From CAZVEV01 sp964625865 (lineage in GTDB: Bacteria > Planctomycetota > Phycisphaerae > SM23-33): a stretch of 11,991 bases of DNA. Positions 1 through 4,237 of the stretch are shown piece by piece. The notes under the pieces are model-generated. The model was not told the origin of the DNA. It searched no databases and saw only the letters and a list, made by a program, of their open reading frames with translations. Where the stretch lies: contig CAZVEV010000187.1 of NCBI GenBank assembly GCA_964625865.1, forward strand, positions 1-11,991, in the 5' to 3' direction. Position 1 is the first letter of the stretch; each line of letters begins with the position of its first letter. The position numbers and the translations under genes are program-made.

Positions 1-15
1 ACGCCCCACGGCCCC

Positions 16-49
16 GCCCGCCGCAAAAAGACGCCTTTTCCGCACGGGC
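16..49. repeat. Inverted repeat just past the mini-ORF stop
   Basis: The outer arms GCCCG (16-20) and CGGGC (45-49) enclose an inner AAAAG / CTTTT pair around 27-39. On the minus strand it lies directly after the stop of the signal-peptide ORF and contains a CTTTTT run, so it could act as a terminator. The pairing is interrupted and the T run sits inside the structure rather than after it. Confidence 0.3.
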
Positions 50-50
50 A

Positions 51-134
51 CTAGCCTATCAAGTCCGCTTGCGCCGCGCCGCCGAGTGCTGCCACCACTG
101 CTACGACCAGACTCAGTTGACCGAATTGCTTCAT
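51..134 (-). pseudogene. Signal peptide followed by stop (27 codons); broken or mini secreted protein
   Basis: The ATG at 134 is preceded by GGGAG (plus-strand bases 143-147) at 8-base spacing. The 27 codons read as a short polar start (MKQFGQ), a hydrophobic run rich in V, A and L, and an Ala-x-Ala-type cleavage site (AAQA) before ADLIG, then TAG at 51-53. This is the normal start of a secreted protein in planctomycetes, many of which end in PEP-CTERM, but almost no mature part follows. One of the shifted frames stays open from about position 60 to the left edge, so a frameshifted gene continuing beyond the window is possible. A genuine mini-ORF is the alternative. A good promoter faces it from 263-290. 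No family is recognisable. Confidence 0.45.
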
Positions 135-262
135 CTGTCTTACTCCCGGTGAAAACCGATCAAGAATAACAACACAACTTCCGACACAGGTTCACGGGCA
201 GGTGTGCTCGATCCCTTCAGAGACGATCTGCAGAGAAGGCTCATTCTCTACCACGCGCCCAG

Positions 263-290
263 ATTATACGGCCAATCGGGCCGGACGCAA
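263..290 (-). promoter_or_regulatory. Sigma-70-type promoter TTGCGT-N16-TATAAT facing left
   Basis: On the minus strand a -35 TTGCGT (plus bases 285-290) is followed after 16 bases by a perfect TATAAT (263-268). Transcription would start near 256, giving a leader of about 120 bases before the ATG at 134. The leader contains a bulged hairpin (CCTTC 214-218 with GAAGG 235-239). The -35 hexamer and spacer length are the same as in the promoter at 2813-2840, which supports a shared promoter type. Confidence 0.6.
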
Positions 291-363
291 GAGAAAAACC
301 AGCCCGTACGCAACTTTTTTGTGTCGGGGTCTCGCAACGCGTCTTGCTGCGGTGAGATGCGGG

Positions 364-392
364 TTGTGCGGGCGCGGCGGGGGGGGTATCCT
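364..392 (+). promoter_or_regulatory. Weak candidate promoter for the dehydrogenase
   Basis: TTGTGC (364-369), a 17-base spacer and TATCCT (387-392) would start transcription near 399, some 47 bases before the ATG at 446. The match to consensus is partial, and GC-rich DNA gives many such pairs by chance. Confidence 0.2.
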
Positions 393-445
393 TCGCGGGG
401 CTGAGTACGTCAAGAGCCCCGCCGCGGCGGCAGGAGTGTGATCGG

Positions 446-1150
446 ATGAAGGATCTTCAGGACAAGTGGATCGTGATCACGGGGGCCAGCAAGGGCCTCG
501 GGCGGGAGATGGCGCTGGTGTTCGCCGAGGCCGGCGCGAACCTCGTGCTGACCGCGCGGAGCCGCGAACTGCTGGACGCGGTGGCGGCAGAGGTCGCGGC
601 GTTCGGCGTCGAGTGCGTCACGGTGGTGGGGGACCTGTGCGATGAGGCGATCCTGGGCGAGGTCAAGGCCATCTGTCTCGACAAGCAGATCGACGTCCTG
701 GTCAACAACGCCGGCATCGTGGACATCACGCCGCTGGAGGACGTCTCGGACCAGCGCGTCCGCGACCTGATCGAGATCAACCTCCTCGTGCCGATCCAAC
801 TGACCAAGGCGGTGATCGGCCTGTTCAAGGGGCGCCGCAGCGGCGTGATCGTGAACATCAACTCCGCCGGCGGCAAGCGCCCCGTGCCGGACCACACGAT
901 CTACTGTGCGAGCAAGTACGGGCTCAACGGCTTCATCGAGGCGCTCAAGCTCGAGGTCAAGGGCACGGGCGTGCGCATCCTGAACGTCTGCCCGGGCAAG
1001 ATGGCGACCAACCTGTTCACCGCCGCCGACCGCCCGATGGACATGTCGGCCTTCATCGACCCCCGCGAAATCGCCCAAGGCGTCCTGTACCTGCTGACCC
1101 TCTCGGACAAGTGCTCCCACGCCGACCTGACCGTTGACCGGATGTCGTAG
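446..1150 (+). CDS. Short-chain dehydrogenase/reductase (SDR)
   Basis: This is a 234-residue classical SDR, a cytoplasmic NAD(P)H-dependent oxidoreductase with a Rossmann fold. The cofactor loop TGASKGLG is at residues 12-19, the NNAG motif at 87-90, the catalytic Asn at about N111 in the INLL segment, S140 in NINSAGG, and Y153 and K157 in YCASK. PG follows at 183-184. Arg38 after the second strand (TARSR) suggests NADPH preference, as known for this family. The ATG at 446 has AGGAG at 432-436 with 9-base spacing. The substrate cannot be read from sequence, since SDRs of this length cover ketoacyl, sugar and alcohol reductions. The gene stands alone: the next gene has its own promoter and a 236-base gap intervenes, so there is no operon clue. 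Confidence 0.93.
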   Translation: MKDLQDKWIVITGASKGLGREMALVFAEAGANLVLTARSRELLDAVAAEVAAFGVECVTVVGDLCDEAILGEVKAICLDKQIDVLVNNAGIVDITPLEDVSDQRVRDLIEINLLVPIQLTKAVIGLFKGRRSGVIVNINSAGGKRPVPDHTIYCASKYGLNGFIEALKLEVKGTGVRILNVCPGKMATNLFTAADRPMDMSAFIDPREIAQGVLYLLTLSDKCSHADLTVDRMS

Positions 1151-1154
1151 ACCA

Positions 1155-1187
1155 GGGGGTAGGGAACAGGGTGTAGGGGATAGGGAA
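1155..1187 (+). repeat. Low-complexity (T)AGGG-rich stretch
   Basis: Four irregular copies of GTAGGG/ATAGGG-like units (GGGGGTAGGG, ACAGGGTGTAGGGG, ATAGGG) start five bases after the dehydrogenase stop. The unit is degenerate and the function unknown. It looks like a dispersed simple-sequence element. Confidence 0.45.
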
Positions 1188-1331
1188 ACGACAGAGACCC
1201 GCGCCAGTGACAGATGCCCCTCACATCTCGTCGCGCCGGGTCCGCAGCGGCTTGCCTCTTGGCGGGACGCTCCGACTACACGCATCCCATTGTCCCCGCC
1301 GCTCAACCGTTCCCCGCAAATCTACAATCGT

Positions 1332-1373
1332 CCCTTCGACAGGCTCAGGGCAAGCAATCTAAAATCTAAGATC
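1332..1373 (+). repeat. Dispersed-repeat fragments upstream of uvrC
   Basis: The first part (CCCTTCGACAGGCTCAGGG, 1332-1350) resembles a repeat met in many unrelated environmental bacterial genomes. The second part (CAATCTAAAATCTAAGATC, 1355-1373) has tandem ATCTAA units. Recognition is from memory and would need a genome-wide count. The repeat abuts the -10 box of uvrC and occupies where a -35 box would lie. Confidence 0.4.
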
Positions 1374-1374
1374 G

Positions 1375-1380
1375 TATAAT
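1375..1380 (+). promoter_or_regulatory. TATAAT -10 box of a probable leaderless uvrC transcript
   Basis: A perfect TATAAT ends six bases before the ATG at 1387, so the expected start of transcription falls on or next to the A of the start codon. There is no Shine-Dalgarno sequence upstream. No convincing -35 box is seen at 16-18 bases. The geometry is the same as at 2835-2840. Confidence 0.55.
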
Positions 1381-1386
1381 GTCGCC

Positions 1387-2772
1387 ATGCCGTCCCCCGA
1401 CCGCCAATCCGTCCTTTCCGCCCTGCGGGCCAAGATTGCCGACTTCCCCGCCGGCCCCGGCGTCTACCTGTTCAAGGACGCCGCCGAGGTGGTGCTCTAC
1501 GTGGGCAAGGCCAAGAGCCTGCGGCCTCGCGTGGCGAGCTACTTCCAGCCCGGCGCCGACCTGCTGGCCAGCCGCGGGCCCGAGATCAAGCGGATGATCG
1601 ACGATCTGGTCGTCGACGTGGACATCCTCGAATGCGACTCCGAGGTCGACGCCCTGCTTCGCGAGAACCGCCTGATCAAGGACATCCAGCCGCCGTTCAA
1701 CGCCCGCCAGAAGGACGGCAAGAGCTTTCCCTATCTGCAGATCACCACGCGGGAGGACTTCCCGCGGGTCAGCATCACGCGCCAGCCCGCCGAGAAGAAC
1801 GTCCGCCTGTACGGGCCCTTCGTGTCGGTAAACGACCTTCGGGCGGCCGTCCCGCTGATGCAGCGCGTCTTCAAGTTCCGCACCTGCACCTTGGACCTCG
1901 CCGACGGGCAGGCGTTCCAGAGCGGCTACCGCCCGTGCATCCTCTACAACATCAAGCAGTGCACCGCGCCGTGCGCCGCCCTGGTCAGCAAGGCCGACTA
2001 CACGGAGCAGATCAAGCACCTGCGCCAGTTCCTGGAGTCCAAGGGCTCGCAACTGAGGCGACAGCTCAAGTTGGAGATGGCGTCTGCCGCCGCGGCGCTG
2101 GAGTTCGAGCAGGCCGCCAAGCTCCGCGACGAGCTGCGGGCGCTGGAGTCGTTGCAGAAGCGCGGGCTGGTGCATGACGGCATGCAGCCGGAGCTGTTCA
2201 CGATCGACCCGGCCGACGGGCTGGCGAAGCTCGGCAAGCTGCTGGGGCTCGATGCCGCCCCGCGGACGGTCGAGGGCATCGACATCGCGCACCTCCAGGG
2301 CGGCGAGATGTGCGGGTCGCTGGTGACGTTCATCGACGGGCGACCGTTCAAGGACGGGTATCGCCGCTACAAGATCAAGACCGTCGCCGGCAGCGACGAC
2401 ACCGCGTGCATTCGCGAGGTGGTCTGGCGCCGCTACAAGGTCGCGGGCACGGAAGCCGACCTGTTTCCCGACGTGATTCTGATCGACGGCGGCAAGGGGC
2501 AACTCAACGCCGCCTGGAGCGCGTTCGACGAGCTGGCCTTCCGCCCGCCCGTGCTGCTCTCGCTGGCCAAGCGCGAGGAGGAGATCTATGTCCACGGCCG
2601 CGACGACCCCCTGCGCCTCGCTCGCCGCAACCCCGCCCTGCGCCTGCTGCAGTCCGTCCGCGACGAAGCCCACCGCTTCGCCCAGCACTACCACCACATC
2701 CTCCGCCGCCGCGCCACCCTCGGCCAGGATTCCCCCGTCCGCAACCGCCGCCCTCGCGAGTCGAGTCAATAA
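1387..2772 (+). CDS. uvrC: UvrC-type excinuclease, short form without C-terminal HhH domain
   Basis: UvrC makes the two incisions around damaged DNA in UvrABC nucleotide excision repair in the cytoplasm. The N-terminal GIY-YIG nuclease spans about residues 18-105 (GVYLF with Y27, YVG at 38-40, R47, catalytic Glu E93 in RENRLIK). Four Cys at 167, 184, 192 and 196 match the known UvrC iron-sulfur cluster spacing. A UvrB-binding UVR helix pair lies at about 205-255. The RNase H-like nuclease at about 290-435 keeps D299 (GIDIAH), D367 (IDGGKGQL) and H429 (RDEAHRFA). The protein stops at 461 residues instead of about 600, just after the RNase H-like part, with a short basic tail in place of the (HhH)2 DNA-binding domain. 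The reading frame is clean to TAA. The ATG at 1379 is out of frame, and 1387 is fixed by the -10 box. Confidence 0.93.
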   Translation: MPSPDRQSVLSALRAKIADFPAGPGVYLFKDAAEVVLYVGKAKSLRPRVASYFQPGADLLASRGPEIKRMIDDLVVDVDILECDSEVDALLRENRLIKDIQPPFNARQKDGKSFPYLQITTREDFPRVSITRQPAEKNVRLYGPFVSVNDLRAAVPLMQRVFKFRTCTLDLADGQAFQSGYRPCILYNIKQCTAPCAALVSKADYTEQIKHLRQFLESKGSQLRRQLKLEMASAAAALEFEQAAKLRDELRALESLQKRGLVHDGMQPELFTIDPADGLAKLGKLLGLDAAPRTVEGIDIAHLQGGEMCGSLVTFIDGRPFKDGYRRYKIKTVAGSDDTACIREVVWRRYKVAGTEADLFPDVILIDGGKGQLNAAWSAFDELAFRPPVLLSLAKREEEIYVHGRDDPLRLARRNPALRLLQSVRDEAHRFAQHYHHILRRRATLGQDSPVRNRRPRESSQ

Positions 2773-2780
2773 CCGGGTGC

Positions 2781-2815
2781 CGTGGGCTGCGGAGCGAAGC
2801 GGAGCAACCACGTTG
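2781..2815 (+). repeat. GCGGAGC-GAA-GCGGAGC repeat with short inverted ends
   Basis: Two direct copies of GCGGAGC (2789-2795 and 2799-2805) flank GAA, and the unit is enclosed by CGTGG (2781-2785) and CCACG (2808-2812). It lies nine bases after the uvrC stop and overlaps the start of the promoter for the next gene. The GAA centre recurs in other hairpins of this window (3955-3957, 6667-6669). It is likely a dispersed intergenic element; a rho-independent terminator is unlikely because no T run follows. Confidence 0.4.
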
Positions 2816-2840
2816 CGTGCCTCGCCGGGACCCATAGAAT
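2813..2840 (+). promoter_or_regulatory. Promoter TTGCGT-N16-TAGAAT of a probable leaderless gene
   Basis: The -35 TTGCGT (2813-2818), a 16-base spacer and the -10 TAGAAT (2835-2840) end exactly six bases before the ATG at 2847. No Shine-Dalgarno precedes that ATG. The layout copies the leftward promoter at 263-290 (same -35, same spacer) and the -10-to-ATG distance of uvrC. Confidence 0.6.
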
Positions 2841-2846
2841 ACCGCA

Positions 2847-3335
2847 ATGAAGATCGGGCGCCTCTCAAGAGCCAGGAAGAAGGTCCTTGCCCTCAGAAGG
2901 GCCTTTCGGCGCAGTCACCCGACGTGCGGCGATACGGAGTACATCGAAGCCCTGGCGATGCCGGCCGGCGTTCCCGACCTCCTGCTGATCGCGATTCGAA
3001 CGGCCTTGGCCGCGCGGTGCGGAATCCCCGTCCGGTACATCCACCCGGACCTTCCGATCGATGAGTTGCGTCCGCTGATGGTGCCCGATCTTCGCTCACG
3101 CTGCCGATGGCCTGATGTTGATGCTGGAGATATCGACCCCGTCGTGTTCGAGATGGAGATCGAGGACGTCTTCAAGGAACATGGAGTCGATCTGACGATC
3201 TCCGATGCCGTGACCATTCCGTACTACGGCTACAGTAGGTTAGCGTGGTTCTTCGTTCACAGATACGCCGTATCCACCGTCGGGGAGTGGATAAGAGCGG
3301 TTGCGACGGCGATAACCGCCGGGTGTTCTCTGTGA
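2847..3335 (+). CDS. Hypothetical protein with acyl-carrier-like helical pattern, no phosphopantetheine Ser
   Basis: No family is certain for this 162-residue protein. It starts with a basic stretch (residues 1-23, eleven Arg/Lys). A helix-like segment ending in PVRYIHPDLPIDEL (61-74) and a later part with VFEMEIEDVFKEHGVDL (100-116) and STVGEWIRAVATAI (143-156) follow the order seen in acyl-carrier-protein-like folds: amphipathic helix, then VGE/VGD plus last helix. The DSL motif that would carry phosphopantetheine is absent; the matching spot reads GDIDP (94-98). A non-carrier relative is therefore more likely, if the resemblance is real. The start at ATG 2847 is supported by the promoter spacing. 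Its TGA at 3333-3335 lies ten bases before the acetyltransferase GTG and touches that gene's RBS, so the two are probably co-transcribed and translationally coupled. Confidence 0.65.
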   Translation: MKIGRLSRARKKVLALRRAFRRSHPTCGDTEYIEALAMPAGVPDLLLIAIRTALAARCGIPVRYIHPDLPIDELRPLMVPDLRSRCRWPDVDAGDIDPVVFEMEIEDVFKEHGVDLTISDAVTIPYYGYSRLAWFFVHRYAVSTVGEWIRAVATAITAGCSL

Positions 3336-3339
3336 GGAG
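3335..3339 (+). promoter_or_regulatory. RBS that selects the GTG start at 3346
   Basis: AGGAG lies six bases before GTG 3346 but 15 before the in-frame ATG at 3355, so GTG is preferred. Its first base is the last base of the upstream stop codon. Confidence 0.6.
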
Positions 3340-3345
3340 CTTCGG

Positions 3346-3843
3346 GTGACGCCCATGGACGCCGACACCGTCAACATCATGCCCGGGCGGGACAGCGACT
3401 CGCCGGAGGTCGTCGCGCTGATTGAGGAGATCTACGGCGAGTACGGTGAGGTGATGTTTCTCGAGGGGGCGGACGGAGATCTGGTGGCGATTGAAGAGAC
3501 GTACCGCGGCCATGGCGGGGAGTTCTGGGTCTGTCGCGACGGCGCGGGACAGCTGGTGGGCACGGTGGCGGTCAAGCTGGACGCAGCCGCCGGAGAGGCG
3601 ACGCTCAAGCGGCTGTACGTTCACGAGGACCTGCGCGGCACGGGGCTGGCCGACCGGCTGTTCGACACGGTTGTCGCCTGGGCTGCGGCGCGCGGGGCCG
3701 CGCGCCTGGTCTCGTGGTCCGACACGCGATTCACCCGTGCCCACGCCTTCTACGCCAAGCGAGGCCTCGCGCAGATCGGCCAGCGCGACATGACCGACGG
3801 CGCCATGCCCTACAGCGAATACGGCTACGCGATGGACCTGTAA
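3346..3843 (+). CDS. GNAT-family N-acetyltransferase
   Basis: The 165-residue protein transfers an acetyl group from acetyl-CoA to an amine; the acceptor is unknown. GNAT motif A is clear at about residues 87-108: LKRLYVHEDLRGTGLADRLF, with the acetyl-CoA pyrophosphate loop R97-G-T-G-L-A102. The strand before it (LVGTVAVKLD, 70-79) and the C-terminal FYAKRGL segment (135-141), where such enzymes often place a Tyr, also fit. The length is normal for a single-domain GNAT. The gene starts with GTG and follows the 162-residue hypothetical by ten bases, so the two probably form a small operon from the promoter at 2813. The opposing GH20 gene lies across a 394-base gap. Confidence 0.9.
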   Translation: MTPMDADTVNIMPGRDSDSPEVVALIEEIYGEYGEVMFLEGADGDLVAIEETYRGHGGEFWVCRDGAGQLVGTVAVKLDAAAGEATLKRLYVHEDLRGTGLADRLFDTVVAWAAARGAARLVSWSDTRFTRAHAFYAKRGLAQIGQRDMTDGAMPYSEYGYAMDL

Positions 3844-3845
3844 GA

Positions 3846-3859
3846 CCGATTGTGATCGG
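3846..3859. terminator. Small hairpin right after the acetyltransferase stop
   Basis: CCGAT (3846-3850), loop TGTG and ATCGG (3855-3859) begin two bases after the TAA. The stem is short and no T run follows, so the terminator role is weakly supported. Confidence 0.25.
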
Positions 3860-3924
3860 CACGTGCGCTCAGGAGTGGGCCAGAAGTGGGCGAAGGAGGT
3901 CTCTGCACCTCAGCGCACACTAGG

Positions 3925-3965
3925 GCTGGCCACTTCAGTGGCCAGCACGGGACCGAAGGTCCCGT
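3925..3965 (-). repeat. Two-hairpin dispersed repeat, copy 1 (inverted relative to copy 2)
   Basis: Hairpin B is GCTGGCCACT / AGTGGCCAGC (3925-3934 and 3937-3946) with a two-base centre. It directly abuts hairpin A, ACGGGACC / GGTCCCGT (3947-3954 and 3958-3965), with a GAA loop. Read on the minus strand, the order A then B, followed by a CCYAGKGTGCG tail (to about 3914), is the same as in copy 2 at 6561-6603. The form is REP/BIME-like. No RAYT-type transposase is present in the window. Confidence 0.75.
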
Positions 3966-4035
3966 ACGGTCCAATGGAGAATGAATCGGTGTACGAGGCG
4001 CATCGCTCGACTCACAATCGGCACGGGTCAGCCAT

Positions 4036-4070
4036 GCGGCCCGTGGCCGCCGGGCTGGGGCCGTGGCCCC
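4036..4070. repeat. Tandem GC hairpins between convergent genes
   Basis: GCGGCC / GGCCGC (4036-4041, 4045-4050; loop CGT) is followed six bases later by GGGGCC / GGCCCC (4057-4062, 4065-4070; loop GT). The two share the core GGCC-NGTGGCC. They may belong to the same repeat class as the other hairpins or act as a two-way terminator for the convergent genes. Confidence 0.45.
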
Positions 4071-4237
4071 CACCCCGGCCAAGCCCCATAGACGCCCCTG
4101 GCCGCCCTCGGCCGACGAAAACGGCGTCAACCCCCACTCACCTCCCGATCGTCGCTTAGGCCGCCTGCTGGAGCGTCTCACGAGGTCCGGCTGAGGTCGG
4201 GTGGGCGATGGCGACCTGCTCGCCGTCACACCGCAAC

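Larger units (their letters stand above)
135..445. other. 311-base gap between divergent genes
   Basis: It holds the leftward promoter and leader (135-290), an AT-rich patch with a T6 run at 315-320, and a G8 run at 379-386 just before a possible promoter for the dehydrogenase. No further gene is supported; short open frames here lack RBSs and protein-like composition. Confidence 0.5.
3844..4237. other. 394-base gap between convergent genes, rich in stem-loops
   Basis: This gap separates the 3' ends of the acetyltransferase (from left) and the GH20 gene (from right). It contains a small hairpin at 3846-3859, one copy of the two-hairpin repeat at 3925-3965 and a pair of GC hairpins at 4036-4070. 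The rest (about 4071-4237) shows nothing recognisable. No gene is supported here. Confidence 0.55.

Noticed and set aside
410..1306. 298-codon minus-strand frame over the dehydrogenase
   Set aside because: The SDR motifs on the plus strand are complete; this frame has no RBS or domain.
1366..2868. 500-codon open frame opposite uvrC
   Set aside because: It is antisense to a gene with every UvrC catalytic residue in place. Its product is low-complexity in Arg, Ala, Val, Leu, as expected from the reverse of GC-rich codons.
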